A stretch of DNA of 64,000 bases from Aquiflexum gelatinilyticum (GTDB lineage Bacteria; Bacteroidota; Bacteroidia; Cytophagales; Cyclobacteriaceae). Of the stretch, positions 25,705 to 35,553 are shown in pieces (position 1 is the first letter of the stretch; the number at the start of each line of letters is the position of its first letter). The translations under genes and the position numbers were made by a program. The stretch is taken from contig NZ_JANSUY010000005.1 of the NCBI RefSeq assembly GCF_024741135.1, positions 62,001 to 126,000 of the forward strand, read 5' to 3'. The notes beneath the pieces were generated by a model that was not told the origin of the DNA, did no database searches, and saw nothing but the letters and a program-made list of their open reading frames with translations.

Positions 25705-26916
25705 ATGGAAAACAAAAAAAGGGTAGTCGTCGGACTATCAGGTGGCGTAGACTCATCCGTCGCCGCATACCTCCTCAAAAAACAAGGCTACGAAGTCATC
25801 GGCATGTTTATGAAAAACTGGCACGATGAATCTGTCACTATTTCCAACGAATGTCCTTGGATGGAAGACAGCACAGACGCCATGCTTGTGGCCCAAAAGT
25901 TGGACATTCCTTTTCAAGCCATTGACCTAAGCGAAGAATACAAAGACCGGATTGTGGATTATATGTTTGCCGAATATGAAGCAGGCAGAACTCCGAATCC
26001 CGACATCCTTTGCAACAGAGAAATCAAATTCGACATTTTTCTAAAAGCCGCCCAAAAGCTCAAAGCAGATTTTGTGGCGACTGGACATTATTGTCAAAAA
26101 GATGAAATTAGTGTAAAGGGAAAACCGGTTTACCGCTTGCTTGCAGGTGCTGACAATGGCAAAGACCAAAGTTACTTCCTCTGCCAACTCAATCAGGAAC
26201 AGCTTTCAAAAGCATTGTTTCCGATCGGCCATCTTCAAAAATCCGAAGTCAGGAAAATTGCCAAAGAACAAGACCTAATCACTGCAGACAAAAAAGACAG
26301 TCAGGGACTCTGCTTTATAGGAAAAGTGCGGCTTCCCGACTTTTTGCAACAGCAGCTCCAACCAAAAAAAGGAGCCATTGTAGTGATTCCGGAGGATCTT
26401 CCCATTTACAGTAATAAAAGAATACCAGCAGGTATCAGTCTAGAGGATTTTGATATTGAAACTTGGGATTCCATTTGTCTTCCCATCAAATACAATGAAA
26501 CTGACGGCAAAAAAATCGGCGACCATAACGGTGCACATTACTTTACCGTGGGACAAAGAAAAGGACTTCATGTAGGCGGAACAGGCAAACCTCTTTTTGT
26601 GATAGCGACGGATACCAAGTCAAATGTAATCTATACTGGCCTTGGCGAAGAACACCCCGGACTGAATAGATATGGACTTTTTGTACCAAAAAACGACATC
26701 CATTGGATCCGTGAAGACCTTAAATTAGAAGTTGGCGAATCCAGAAGATACCTTTCTCGAATTAGGTATCGTCAACCGCTGTCATGGGCAACCTATCTGA
26801 TGAAGGAAAATGGGTTGTATATCCTATTTGACGAAGCACAAAGAGGCGTTGCCTCAGGGCAGTTTGTCGCTTGGTATGATGGGAATGAAAGTATTGGGTC
26901 GGGGGTGATATTTTAA
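25705..26916 (+). CDS. mnmA: tRNA-specific 2-thiouridylase MnmA
   Basis: 403 aa from [18 protein letters not shown]. In-frame ATGs at 25687 and 25672 would add 6 or 11 residues and cannot be excluded. MnmA thiolates U34 of Lys, Glu and Gln tRNAs. The PP-loop [13 protein letters not shown] binds ATP. The catalytic Cys are in [10 protein letters not shown] and [10 protein letters not shown], with TGHY and [12 protein letters not shown] between. This is longer than E. coli MnmA because of an insertion around 26400-26520 ([20 protein letters not shown] region), which appears to be a lineage feature (inference). Confidence 0.95.
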   Translation: MENKKRVVVGLSGGVDSSVAAYLLKKQGYEVIGMFMKNWHDESVTISNECPWMEDSTDAMLVAQKLDIPFQAIDLSEEYKDRIVDYMFAEYEAGRTPNPDILCNREIKFDIFLKAAQKLKADFVATGHYCQKDEISVKGKPVYRLLAGADNGKDQSYFLCQLNQEQLSKALFPIGHLQKSEVRKIAKEQDLITADKKDSQGLCFIGKVRLPDFLQQQLQPKKGAIVVIPEDLPIYSNKRIPAGISLEDFDIETWDSICLPIKYNETDGKKIGDHNGAHYFTVGQRKGLHVGGTGKPLFVIATDTKSNVIYTGLGEEHPGLNRYGLFVPKNDIHWIREDLKLEVGESRRYLSRIRYRQPLSWATYLMKENGLYILFDEAQRGVASGQFVAWYDGNESIGSGVIF

Positions 26917-26982
26917 CCTGCTTTCAGGAAATCAAAGCGGAGATTATTCGCAGCAAAAAACAGATTTTTGATTACAGGGTAA

Positions 26983-28101
26983 TTAACTGATCTGCAATGG
27001 CTGTGGAGTGAAGCAAAGCAAGAAAATAATGATGCTGATCCAACCTAGGATTTTTCTTTTCCTATCCAAATGTTTAAAACCGGAAACTTCCGGATGCTCG
27101 AGACCCATCACCCTGCCTAAAAGGAAAGCAAAAAGCAACCATCCACTATATCCCTGTAAAGTCGGGAAAGCATAAACCAATGCATATTGAACCGAAGCGA
27201 TCACCAAAATCACCATCCATTTTGTCTGTTTGTCCATTATTCTGGAACGGCTAAAGCAGAAATATAGAAAACCGATATATAAAGGGATACTGAAGATTAG
27301 CCTGTCAATACTATGATAAGGATTGATCGATCCTAAGCCTGCATAGAATACAAAGGCAATGTAAAAAACCAATGAAATCTGCTTGTGATACTTCGGAGAT
27401 AGTCCGAAAACCACATGGCCTCCATCCAATTGTCCTATAGGGAGAAGGTTCAATGCTGTAAAAAACAAGGCTAAGTACCCGGCAAATATGTAAGGGAAAT
27501 GGATGATTTCTGACATATTGGGCATTTTCTCAGGTTCTGCAAGAACTTTTTCCATCCCATAAAACAATAGATTGTAACCCATTTCAATATTGAGGTAGCC
27601 TTCTTCGGCACTGTGTCCTTTGAATTCCGGATCAAGGTATTCGGGATGAATCTGATAGATATAATTTGCCTCAGGAAGATGTGTAAAACCATACCAAAGC
27701 ACCCCGAAAGCGATTATAAATCCTGCAAGCGGCCCAGCAACGCCAATGTCGAAATACTTTTTGCGGCTGTTGATATAACTTTTCAATTTAATAATGGCCC
27801 CGAAAGTACCGATTGAAGGGGCTCCCAAAAAACCCAACCATCCGGGAATAAAAAACGGCATGGAGGTTTTTACTTTATAGTGTAATGAGGTGAACAAATG
27901 ACCCAATTCGTGTATTAGCAAAATACCAAGAAACGGAACTGAAAAATGAAGTGATTTAATGAAATATTCCCAAGTCAAAAAATATTCTCCATCTGCCAAA
28001 ATTGATTTCCCATATAACCATTCCGCACCGGCCAAAGTGGTGGCAATAAGTGTTAGGATAAAAAGTGAAATGTGGATCAGGTATTCTTTTTTAGTATACA
28101 T
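26983..28101 (-). CDS. Site-2-protease-like membrane metalloprotease (peptidase M50)
   Basis: 372 aa from MYTKKEYLIHI; a TTG two codons upstream is less likely. It is a polytopic membrane protein. The zinc motif HELGH is at residues 64-68 within a hydrophobic helix, and the third ligand is the Asp of LLPIGQLDGGHV in a later helix, the classic S2P layout. GVAGPLAGF is also typical. No PDZ domain is seen. Such proteases cut membrane-embedded regulators. Its start overlaps the end of the HAD phosphatase gene by 11 bp, so translation is coupled. Substrate is unknown. Confidence 0.9.
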   Translation of the reverse strand: MYTKKEYLIHISLFILTLIATTLAGAEWLYGKSILADGEYFLTWEYFIKSLHFSVPFLGILLIHELGHLFTSLHYKVKTSMPFFIPGWLGFLGAPSIGTFGAIIKLKSYINSRKKYFDIGVAGPLAGFIIAFGVLWYGFTHLPEANYIYQIHPEYLDPEFKGHSAEEGYLNIEMGYNLLFYGMEKVLAEPEKMPNMSEIIHFPYIFAGYLALFFTALNLLPIGQLDGGHVVFGLSPKYHKQISLVFYIAFVFYAGLGSINPYHSIDRLIFSIPLYIGFLYFCFSRSRIMDKQTKWMVILVIASVQYALVYAFPTLQGYSGWLLFAFLLGRVMGLEHPEVSGFKHLDRKRKILGWISIIIFLLCFTPQPLQIS

Positions 28102-28723
28102 TCTCAAAGAATTGGATTAATGCTTTTGGGTGGGTGATGTGGTATGTTTGTAGCCCAACTCTTTTTGCACCATCTAGGTTTGCGCTTAAATCATCAAAAA
28201 ACAGGACTCTTTCGGGATCAATTTTGATTTCGTTCATTACTGCTTTATAAATAGCCTCATCAGGTTTGGAAAGACCCATTTGGTGGCTTAAAAATATCCT
28301 GTCACATAGGTCATAAATTGATTTTTCACCTGTTTGGTCTATAAGAAGTTCATCAAACTTCTCGATATGTATTTCATTGGTATTACTGAGAACAGCCGTA
28401 CCAAAATCCATCCTTAGTTTTTTTAACAGCTCAATCCTTTCCAATGGTATATCTTTTAAAAGACTGTTCCAGACATGGTCAATCTGTGCATCAGTCCAAT
28501 CTTCTCTGTATAGGTTTCTAACTTCCTCTCTGAATTGGGATGAACTGATCAAACCTTTCTCATAATCTTTGTGAAAAGTGGAGGGGAAAAATTTGTCTGT
28601 CAATGAATGTTTGGCTTCAGGAAGGATTTTTTTCAACTCATTGATACTGAAACTATAATCAATATCAATGATTACATTGCCTAAATCGAAGATCAAAAAA
28701 TCGATATTCTCAAGTTTTTTCAT
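28091..28723 (-). CDS. HAD-superfamily phosphatase, YihX-like
   Basis: 210 aa from MKKLENIDFLIFDLGNV (a GTG two codons earlier is possible). Motif I is FDLGNVIID with nucleophile Asp13, motif II is LSNTNE, the motif III lysine is in LSKPDEAIY, and motif IV is FFDDLSANLDGA. The DLGNV variant of motif I is typical of the YihX/epoxide-hydrolase-like sugar phosphatases that act on glucose 1-phosphate. Its end overlaps the M50 protease start. Confidence 0.88.
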   Translation of the reverse strand: MKKLENIDFLIFDLGNVIIDIDYSFSINELKKILPEAKHSLTDKFFPSTFHKDYEKGLISSSQFREEVRNLYREDWTDAQIDHVWNSLLKDIPLERIELLKKLRMDFGTAVLSNTNEIHIEKFDELLIDQTGEKSIYDLCDRIFLSHQMGLSKPDEAIYKAVMNEIKIDPERVLFFDDLSANLDGAKRVGLQTYHITHPKALIQFFENVY

Positions 28724-28810
28724 TTGCACTCAGGTTGTAAAATTAAAACCAAATATGTAACATTGCACTCCCATTTGCAAGGTAGTTTTCAAAAAACGCA
28801 TGCAGATACC

Positions 28811-28884
28811 GGGCCTATAGCTCATTCGGTTAGAGCAACTGACTCATAATCAGTAGGTGCTTGGTTCGATTCCAAGTGGGCCCA
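28811..28884 (+). tRNA. tRNA with CAU anticodon (tRNA-Ile2 or elongator tRNA-Met)
   Basis: A full 74-nt cloverleaf folds: acceptor GGGCCTA/TGGGCCC, D arm GCTC/GAGC, anticodon stem ACTGA/TCAGT with loop CTCATAA, and T arm CTTGG/CCAAG with TTCGATT. The discriminator is A and CCA is not encoded. The CAU anticodon fits elongator Met or the lysidine-modified Ile2. The GACTCATAATC loop and stem edge and the G/C-rich acceptor look like Ile2, but this was not resolved. A terminator follows at once. Confidence 0.93.
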
Positions 28885-28887
28885 CAG

Positions 28888-28916
28888 ACCGCTTAGAAAT
28901 CTAAGCGGTTTTTTTG
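28888..28916 (+). terminator. Terminator of the tRNA transcript
   Basis: Perfect 9-bp stem (ACCGCTTAG with CTAAGCGGT), loop AAAT, then seven T, starting 4 nt after the tRNA. Confidence 0.88.
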
Positions 28917-28986
28917 TTTTTATATCCTTTCGGTTTTTTATAATATTTTCTTTTCCTTTTACTTACCAAATCACTTTTTCATTCAG

Positions 28987-28994
28987 TAAATTTG
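28987..28994 (+). promoter_or_regulatory. -7 box before the EamA transporter gene
   Basis: TAAATTTG, an exact TAnnTTTG match 16 nt upstream of the ATG. Confidence 0.4.
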
Positions 28995-29010
28995 AAATTC
29001 ATCCAACCCT

Positions 29011-29940
29011 ATGATCTCAGCCACTCTGCCTGCAGGTATTACTTCCAAAAAATCAATCAAAGGTTTTTCAATGGCTTTGGCCGCTGCTGTTTTTTGGGGT
29101 GTCTCGGGCACCTGTGCGCAGTTTCTGTTTGAACAAAAAGGAATCAATCCGGCTTGGTTGGTCTGTTGGAGGTTATTATTGGCTGGGATAATTTTGATGG
29201 CATATACAGTTAGCAGAAAAAATTCAGATGCTTTCAAAATCTGGAAAACCCCAAAAGATGCACTTCAATTATTGTTCTTCAGCATCTTTGGTATGGTCGC
29301 TGTCCAATACACCTATTTCTATAGCATCAACTTATCCAACGCTGCCACAGCAACAGTCTTACAATATATCGGACCATTGATTGTGGTGGCTTTTTATGCC
29401 ATTCATCATCGGCGTTGGCCCATTTTGGTGGAATACGCTTCCTTGGTATTTGCCCTTACAGGTACATTTCTGCTTGTCACACATGGGAGTTTCAAACAGC
29501 TTGTCATTTCGGAGAAAGCACTATTTTGGGGAATCCTTTCAGCATTCTCACTTGCTTTTTACACCATCCAACCTGTCCGCTTGCTGAGAAAATATTCTGC
29601 TGCCACAGTAACAGGATGGGGAATGCTGATTGGTGGGATCGCGTTCTCTTTTATCAGCAAGCCTTGGGATTTTCATGGGACTTGGGATTTGGGAACTTGG
29701 TCCGCTTTTGCATACATCGTGTTATTTGGAAGTGTGATTGCTTTTTATTTTTTTCTGACCTCTGTGACCATTATCGGTGCGCAGACTGCAAGTTTGCTTT
29801 GCTCGGTAGAACCTCTTTCAGCGGCAGCTGTTGCCGTGGTATGGCTGAATGTTTCTTTTGGGGCCATGGATTGGCTGGGAACACTTTTCATTCTGATCAC
29901 CATCTTCTTATTGACAAAGGGTACCAAGGATAAATTCTGA
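29011..29940 (+). CDS. EamA-family (drug/metabolite transporter superfamily) permease
   Basis: 309 aa with ten hydrophobic segments arranged as two EamA repeats of five helices (about residues 15-145 and 155-303). AAVFWGVSGTCAQFLF opens repeat one and KALFWGILSAFSLAFYT opens repeat two. The family exports amino acids, metabolites or drugs. Substrate is not predictable. It is monocistronic: its own promoter box is upstream and a bidirectional terminator follows. Confidence 0.9.
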   Translation: MISATLPAGITSKKSIKGFSMALAAAVFWGVSGTCAQFLFEQKGINPAWLVCWRLLLAGIILMAYTVSRKNSDAFKIWKTPKDALQLLFFSIFGMVAVQYTYFYSINLSNAATATVLQYIGPLIVVAFYAIHHRRWPILVEYASLVFALTGTFLLVTHGSFKQLVISEKALFWGILSAFSLAFYTIQPVRLLRKYSAATVTGWGMLIGGIAFSFISKPWDFHGTWDLGTWSAFAYIVLFGSVIAFYFFLTSVTIIGAQTASLLCSVEPLSAAAVAVVWLNVSFGAMDWLGTLFILITIFLLTKGTKDKF

Positions 29941-29957
29941 CAAAATCAAATTAATAA

Positions 29958-29995
29958 AAAATGCCAACAACCTTGATTCAGGCAGTTGGCATTTT
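29958..29995. terminator. Bidirectional terminator
   Basis: Perfect 11-bp stem (AAAATGCCAAC with GTTGGCATTTT), 16-nt loop, between the convergent EamA gene and the hypothetical gene on the minus strand. Confidence 0.75.
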
Positions 29996-30011
29996 ATAAG
30001 AAATATGGGTG

Positions 30012-30539
30012 CTATTTCAGGATACTTTTCTTGCTCGAAATATGGTTGTTTTTCAAAATGGCTTTAAGTTTTTCTTGCCACTTTTGGATCAATGGCAATT
30101 CTCCCAAATTATCTGAGAATAAGTCTGAGTCATAAAACTCCAATATTTTAGCCGCCTCTTTCTCACCTATCAAATCAATCTTTAGGCTAAGGCTGTCAAT
30201 CACTTTAGTGGTTTTGCCCTCAACTTTAACTTCTCTTTCCATTTTTAAGACCTTCACGTCTGAGGCTTTGGAAAGGTCAATTTGATGAACAGTATTTTCT
30301 GCATCAAATATTACATAAACCAAAACTTTTCTCTCTGAATCAAGTCCGATGAAATACCGGTCCCTCCAGTCATCGGATTGGTCAAACTTAAGACCGGCTT
30401 TGTTTTGCAATTGGTCCAAAAACAGCTTTTGGGCTTTGATTTTTTGGGATTGTTTCCTTTTGAAAATCACAAAAGGAGTTGAAAATAACAGCATAATAAC
30501 CATGGATATGACCAAGGATATAGGTTCAATGTCAAACAT
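30012..30539 (-). CDS. Hypothetical protein with one N-terminal membrane helix
   Basis: 175 aa from MFDIEPISLVIS. A longer frame upstream adds 22 unlikely residues. Residues 5-25 form a membrane helix followed by a basic stretch (KRKQSQKIKAQK), giving a cytoplasm-facing soluble domain rich in Lys and Asp. No family is recognised. The soluble part, with YFIGLDSERKVLVYV and a VKVEGK segment, suggests a small beta domain (inference). Confidence 0.7.
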   Translation of the reverse strand: MFDIEPISLVISMVIMLLFSTPFVIFKRKQSQKIKAQKLFLDQLQNKAGLKFDQSDDWRDRYFIGLDSERKVLVYVIFDAENTVHQIDLSKASDVKVLKMEREVKVEGKTTKVIDSLSLKIDLIGEKEAAKILEFYDSDLFSDNLGELPLIQKWQEKLKAILKNNHISSKKSILK

Positions 30540-30670
30540 GTTGTTGTGTTTTTTTGGTTTTTTTGAAATAGAAGAATAATGACAAGTCCGAATGGTGTCA
30601 AACACCCATCAGGCTATCACTGAGAGTAGAATTCAATTCTGCAGAGGTTGAATTTTATAATGGAAAAAAA

Positions 30671-31027
30671 TTACCAGAAATAATGGAAAGGATAAAGTAG
30701 TATACGGTAGTTAAAAAATCGGTTAAAACTTTCAAACCAATTGACTTTCAAACCATTGGTTCCTGAAATGCTTAAAAAATCGCCGAATGTCCCATTGAAA
30801 AGGTCAAAAACAGTTTCCAATACTTTGAAACATGGAACATTGATATTAGCGGAGGAAAATTCAAGCCCCTGATCAAATTCGGGGATCAAATTATGGTAAG
30901 AAATGATTTGGGTTTCCTGTCTTCTATTTTCTATCCCGGATTCAAAAAAATACGTACTCCCGATACCGGTAAGACCGATTAGGATAATCAAAAATTGTGC
31001 AATGAATTCCTTAATCCGGATTTTCAT
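30671..31027 (-). CDS. Hypothetical small membrane-anchored protein
   Basis: 118 aa from MKIRIKEFIAQFL. One membrane helix (about residues 8-28) is followed by a polar region with FDQGLEFSS and CFKVLETVFDLFNG and an aromatic-rich end (WFESFNRFFNYRILLYPF). Codon use is plausible, but there is no recognised homologue and no neighbouring partner, so it may be a degraded gene. Confidence 0.4.
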   Translation of the reverse strand: MKIRIKEFIAQFLIILIGLTGIGSTYFFESGIENRRQETQIISYHNLIPEFDQGLEFSSANINVPCFKVLETVFDLFNGTFGDFLSISGTNGLKVNWFESFNRFFNYRILLYPFHYFW

Positions 31028-31168
31028 AAATCCCATGAATTACAGCAAGTGGAAGAATTTTGCTTTTGACGCAACAAATAACCTGTTTAATTTTTGTAAT
31101 AAAAAATAAATCTTTCCCGAAAATAAACTTACAGCAAATACAGCATATCTTTCTGAAAATTCATCCCT

Positions 31169-32131
31169 ATGATCTTATCTATTGTATTGTTATTGATCGG
31201 ATTTGTAATCCTGATTTATGGAGCTGACAAATTAGTGGATGCCGCTTCAGGCCTTGCCGCAAATTTTGGGATTCCCAATATAGTCATCGGGTTGACTGTG
31301 GTGGCTTTTGGTACCTCCGCACCGGAATTGGTTGTCAACGTTTTTGCAGCAGCAAGCGGTTCTTCCGAAATGGTCATGGGCAACGTACTCGGAAGTAATA
31401 TTTTTAACGTCCTTGGGATATTGGGAATCTCGGCCATTGTCTATCCGTTGACTGTAAAATCCAACACTACTTGGATTGAGATTCCACTAAGCTTTTTAGC
31501 TGCCTTGGTTGTTTTGATTGTTGCTAATGATTTCTTATTTAATGATGGAGCTAACAACCTGATCTCATTTGGAGATGGGATCATCCTCCTTTTGTTTTTC
31601 AGCATTTTCTTGGTCTATAACATCATGGTTTCCAAGCAGCCGGGTGGCATTTCTGACTCTTTGGAAATAAGCAAATTCACCACAGGAAGTGCTGTGCTAT
31701 GGATAATCATTGGATTGGCAGGCCTTGTTTTGGGTGGAAAACTGATTGTAGACAATGCAGTGTCCCTTGCGGTTGAATTTGGATTGTCTCAAAGATTGAT
31801 TGGATTGACAATCGTCTCCATTGGAACTTCTCTACCTGAACTCGCCACATCGATAGCTGCCGTAAAAAAGAAAAAAGTGGACATCGCCATAGGAAATGTA
31901 GTCGGATCAAATATTTTCAACATCTTTTTTGTATTGGGGATTTCTTCCATAGTCAACCCTGTATCGATCTCAGAACCAAACTTCATCGACATTTACATGA
32001 ATATCCTTGCGGGCTTATTACTTTTCCTTTTTCTTTTTACAGGAAAGGGAAGAAAGCTCGAAAGATGGGAAGGTGGAATTCTTTTGGGTCTATATGTAGT
32101 TTACCTGACAGCATTGATCATGGAGTGGTAA
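31169..32131 (+). CDS. Calcium/sodium antiporter (CaCA family)
   Basis: 320 aa, about ten helices. The two inverted alpha repeats are clear: VVAFGTSAPELVVNVFAA with GNVLGSNIFNVLGILG in the first half, and IVSIGTSLPELATSIAA with GNVVGSNIFNIFFVLG in the second. The GTSxPE and GSNxxN motifs make the ion site. It resembles YrbG. It exchanges Ca2+ for Na+ or H+ across the inner membrane. The luciferase-like gene starts 33 bp behind it on the same strand. Confidence 0.93.
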   Translation: MILSIVLLLIGFVILIYGADKLVDAASGLAANFGIPNIVIGLTVVAFGTSAPELVVNVFAAASGSSEMVMGNVLGSNIFNVLGILGISAIVYPLTVKSNTTWIEIPLSFLAALVVLIVANDFLFNDGANNLISFGDGIILLLFFSIFLVYNIMVSKQPGGISDSLEISKFTTGSAVLWIIIGLAGLVLGGKLIVDNAVSLAVEFGLSQRLIGLTIVSIGTSLPELATSIAAVKKKKVDIAIGNVVGSNIFNIFFVLGISSIVNPVSISEPNFIDIYMNILAGLLLFLFLFTGKGRKLERWEGGILLGLYVVYLTALIMEW

Positions 32132-32164
32132 TCCGTGGTCATCAACCAAAAGGAAACCAATTTT

Positions 32165-33196
32165 ATGGAAATAGGCATTGATAGTTTTGCAGCAGCTGCA
32201 ATCGGCGATGGAATCGATCAGTCAAAAAACAGCGCACAGGCTTTGTCCCAACTGCTTGAGAGAATTCAACTTGCGGACCAAGTCGGATTAGATGTATTTG
32301 GTATCGGTGAACACCATAGAAAGGAATTTTTGGACTCCGCCCCTACCATTATCCTCGCTGCCGCTGCTGCCCAAACAAAAAACATCAAACTTACCAGTGC
32401 CGTCACGGTACTCAGTGCTGCAGATCCGGTTCGGGTATTTCAAAACTTTGCTACCCTCGATCTTATTTCTAAAGGAAGGGCAGAAATGGTCGTCGGAAGA
32501 GGGTCATTCACCGAAGCATTCCCTCTTTTTGGACTGAATCTTAAAGATTATGATGCGCTCTTTTCAGAAAAACTTGACCTCCTTCTCAAAATCAGAGACA
32601 ATGAATTTGTGACTTGGTCAGGAAAATTCAGACCTGCTTTGCATCAGCAAGCTATTTATCCAAGACCATTGCAGGATCCATTTCCTATTTGGTTGGGTGT
32701 TGGAGGTACACCGGAATCATTTGTCAGGGCCGGAACTTTGGGCTTGCCTTTGATGGTCGCTGTGATTGGTGGGGAAACGCACCGGTTCAGTCCACTGGTT
32801 GACTTGTATAGAGAAGCTGGACGAAGAGCGGGACATGGACCGGAAAAACTTAAAGTCGGTCTCCATTCGTTGGGTTATGTCTCAGATACCACAGAAAAAG
32901 CTGTCGCTGAATATTACCCAGGCTATGCTGAGACCTTTACTAGAATAGGAAAAGAACGGGGTTGGCCTCCGGTAACTTTTTCAAGGTTTGAGGCACAGCG
33001 TGGCCCAAGAGGTGCCTACCTCGTAGGAGATCCGGAGGAAGTAGCAGAAAAAATCCTAAGACACAGTGAGTCTTTGGGCGGTCTAGCCAGGGTTTCTTTC
33101 CAAATGGACAATGCCAACCTGAGCCATGCCCAATTGCTGAAAGCCATTGAGATCATCGGAACTAAAGTGAAGCCTTTGATAGCCTCCAATTCCTAG
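32165..33196 (+). CDS. Luciferase-like (LLM class) flavin-dependent oxidoreductase
   Basis: 343 aa from MEIGIDSFAAAAIG. A GTG 30 bp upstream is rejected because family members begin here. The TIM-barrel features are GIGEHHRKEFLDSAP, VLSAADPVRVFQ, GRAEMVVGRGSFTEAFPLFG and PIWLGVGGTPES (FMN phosphate site). Members use FMNH2 to oxidise varied small molecules. Substrate is unknown. It probably shares a transcript with the antiporter. Confidence 0.88.
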   Translation: MEIGIDSFAAAAIGDGIDQSKNSAQALSQLLERIQLADQVGLDVFGIGEHHRKEFLDSAPTIILAAAAAQTKNIKLTSAVTVLSAADPVRVFQNFATLDLISKGRAEMVVGRGSFTEAFPLFGLNLKDYDALFSEKLDLLLKIRDNEFVTWSGKFRPALHQQAIYPRPLQDPFPIWLGVGGTPESFVRAGTLGLPLMVAVIGGETHRFSPLVDLYREAGRRAGHGPEKLKVGLHSLGYVSDTTEKAVAEYYPGYAETFTRIGKERGWPPVTFSRFEAQRGPRGAYLVGDPEEVAEKILRHSESLGGLARVSFQMDNANLSHAQLLKAIEIIGTKVKPLIASNS

Positions 33197-33224
33197 GAAA
33201 TTGTTCTCAAAAAGAGCCTGTTTA

Positions 33225-34970
33225 TCATTTAATCCTTGAAGAACTCAAGGTGACATCAGCATTTTTCCAAGAGAGGTCAAATTCTTCTTTTGCCTTTTTT
33301 GCTTCAATCTCATTTCCTGATTTCTCCAATGCCAACATCAGTCCGTATTTAGCCCAACCGTTATTGGGAAATTCTTCCAGATCTTTTCTGAAAACAGATT
33401 CAGCTTCTTTGTATTTCTCAGCCTCCAAAAGGACAGCCCCTAAATGGTGTCGGGTTGATAAAAACCAATCAGGTGGTTCGTTATAAAGCAATTGGTCCTC
33501 CAGATCAGTTGCCTGTGTAAGGATTTTGATGGCTTCTTCGTATTTTTTTTTGCTTGCCAATATTTCTCCTTCCAAGACCAACCCAGCGATATTGACGATT
33601 GACTCAAAGGAATTTATACCCCATATGGTCAAGTCTTCAAGACTTTCTTTAGCAATGATTTGCTGTATAGCCTGAAGCTCTTTTTCTGCATGTTCCAACT
33701 TTCCTTTTCCCAAATAGGCCATACCTAAAGCATAATGTCTGATTCCTTCCTGGTAATCAGTCCCTTTTTCCCATAAGGAAAGGTTCAAAATATTATCCCA
33801 CATTCCGAACTTGACCCTTACAAAATAGGGAATGGTCGAAAAGTGTTGGATTACTTCCAATCCTTCCTCTTCCATCAGACTTTGATCCAAATGGTCAAAA
33901 AGCCGGTCTGCTGCAAAAACAGCCCATTTACTGCTGCCTTCCAATATTGCTGTGCCTGCCATGAAATGATAATTGTGGGGGAAATAAGCCAAGGGATAAG
34001 TCCCTTGTGCCTTACAGGTCTCAATGTAAAGGCTATCTACCTTGGCTGCACGGAGATTGGAAAGTGTACCTTCGTGATAATGGCCTGTACGGATATAAAT
34101 ATGGGAAGGCATATGAACCAAATGACCTGCCATAGGTATCAATCCCTTATCAAACTTTCTAGCTGAATTCAATCCTTTATCAGGATTATTTGATCCTTCT
34201 ACAGCATGGATATACAAATGGTGTGCACCAGGATGATCGGGATGCTTTTTTATAACTTCTTCCAATACTTCCAAAATCACGGTAGTATTACCTTTTGGAT
34301 CTCCCTCTTTGGTCCAAAGGTCCCAAGGCTGAAGGTCCATCAAGGCCTCAGCATAGAGTGTGCCTGCTTCTGCATCATCCGGGTATTTTCCCCACACATT
34401 AGCCATTGCCTGTGCATAGGCTTCATCCAATTTGGTCCTGTCTTCCAAGGATTCTGCGACATACCTTTTGTCCATTGCCATGATAAATGCCGCTTCCTTA
34501 GCTGAAACTTTGGTCAAAAGGCTTTTGGCTTTCTGAATTGCTTCGAATGCCAATTGATAATGTTCAGGTTCCATACCCGCATTGTAATTGGGACCTATAA
34601 CATATGCCTGTCCCCAATATGCCATAGCAAAATCAGGATCTAAAGTTGCTGCATACTGAAATGACCGCTCCGCTTCGGCATGGTTAAATCCATAAGCCAA
34701 TAGAAGCCCCTGATTAAAATACTTTCTTGCCTCAGGATTGTCGGTTGAAACAGGAAAATCCAACACATCCATTCCCTCCAAAAGAGGTGCTTTTCCTTCC
34801 GAAAAATCCCATTTTAGGCCTGCAGGAATAAAACAAAGACTCATTGCCTGTTGAAATAAATCAGGCTCAGAATCAGCCTTGATATTTGGTTTTTGGCAGG
34901 AATATAGACTGCAAAACAGACCGATAACTGTCAAGGCATAATTCCTTTTTACCGAATTTGCGATTGTCAT
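33225..34970 (-). CDS. Tetratricopeptide-repeat lipoprotein
   Basis: 581 aa with a lipoprotein signal ending near YSC (residue 25). Several TPR units are visible, for example ARKYFNQGLLLAYGFNHAEA, then AMAYWGQAYVIGPNYNAG, and near the C terminus EKYKEAESVFRKDLEEFP. A conserved His-rich core (GAHHLYIHAVEGS, AGHLVHMPSHIYIRTGHYHE) recurs in this family and could bind metal, but no activity is known. It is convergent with the luciferase-like gene and probably monocistronic. It likely sits in the periplasm or outer membrane. Confidence 0.85.
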   Translation of the reverse strand: MTIANSVKRNYALTVIGLFCSLYSCQKPNIKADSEPDLFQQAMSLCFIPAGLKWDFSEGKAPLLEGMDVLDFPVSTDNPEARKYFNQGLLLAYGFNHAEAERSFQYAATLDPDFAMAYWGQAYVIGPNYNAGMEPEHYQLAFEAIQKAKSLLTKVSAKEAAFIMAMDKRYVAESLEDRTKLDEAYAQAMANVWGKYPDDAEAGTLYAEALMDLQPWDLWTKEGDPKGNTTVILEVLEEVIKKHPDHPGAHHLYIHAVEGSNNPDKGLNSARKFDKGLIPMAGHLVHMPSHIYIRTGHYHEGTLSNLRAAKVDSLYIETCKAQGTYPLAYFPHNYHFMAGTAILEGSSKWAVFAADRLFDHLDQSLMEEEGLEVIQHFSTIPYFVRVKFGMWDNILNLSLWEKGTDYQEGIRHYALGMAYLGKGKLEHAEKELQAIQQIIAKESLEDLTIWGINSFESIVNIAGLVLEGEILASKKKYEEAIKILTQATDLEDQLLYNEPPDWFLSTRHHLGAVLLEAEKYKEAESVFRKDLEEFPNNGWAKYGLMLALEKSGNEIEAKKAKEEFDLSWKNADVTLSSSRIK

Positions 34971-35343
34971 AATTTCTTGAAGGCAGACGGTTAAATTCTA
35001 TTTGATTTTGGCACACACGCGTTAATCGGATATTTAATTAATACAGAATAACCCAATAGATAATAGTTTAAAATTTGAAAAAAGTTATGAAATGGAGCAA
35101 CAATACCATCCTGTTGGTAATTTTAAATTTACCATTTCATCCAATCAATTTCAAGATTCAATTAGAAGTTATTTGACGGGAATTATTTCCGGACCTACCT
35201 GATATTTTCCCGCTTATTCCCTTGAATAATTAATTACCAATCCATACACAATCGAAATTTATCGTCAGCCATTTTTTTGATTTTGAAAGAAAAAGATTCA
35301 GCATCCAAAACGGGGGTTTACAGTTTCAATACGGTGGAAGCAT

Positions 35344-35454
35344 TTAAAATTTTCCAGTACGATTGATTTGACCATTTTCCACATTGGCAGTTAACTTACC
35401 TAAAGGTGAAAGTTCAATTTCAGTATCCCCAATTTCAAACGAACCAACTTTCAT
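35344..35454 (-). CDS. Candidate 36-aa mini-ORF abutting the previous one
   Basis: It starts at the base after the TAA of the 32-aa ORF, in the same frame. The peptide begins MKVGSFEIGDTEIELSPLGK and ends NRTGKF. If the TAA were read through, both would form one protein of about 69 residues. No family is recognised. Confidence 0.3.
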   Translation of the reverse strand: MKVGSFEIGDTEIELSPLGKLTANVENGQINRTGKF

Positions 35455-35553
35455 TTACTTTAAATATTCCTTTGCTACAAGTTCAGGCTCTGTTTCATCG
35501 GTTTTTAAAATCTCTGTAACAAATTCAAGAATAGATTTTTCTTCACCTTCCAT
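35455..35553 (-). CDS. Candidate 32-aa acidic mini-ORF
   Basis: ATG to TAA, peptide beginning MEGEEKSILEFV and ending VAKEYLK. It is rich in Glu and Lys with a helical pattern, unlike random A/T-rich translation. An in-frame TAA stands directly before its ATG, and its own stop is followed directly by another ATG in the same frame. It could be a small gene or a remnant of a decayed one. Confidence 0.3.
   Translation of the reverse strand: MEGEEKSILEFVTEILKTDETEPELVAKEYLK

Noticed and set aside
35092-35202. 36-aa ORF MEQQYHPVGNF...
   Set aside because: Length expected by chance in A/T-rich DNA. No promoter, terminator or partner was seen, so it is not listed as a gene.
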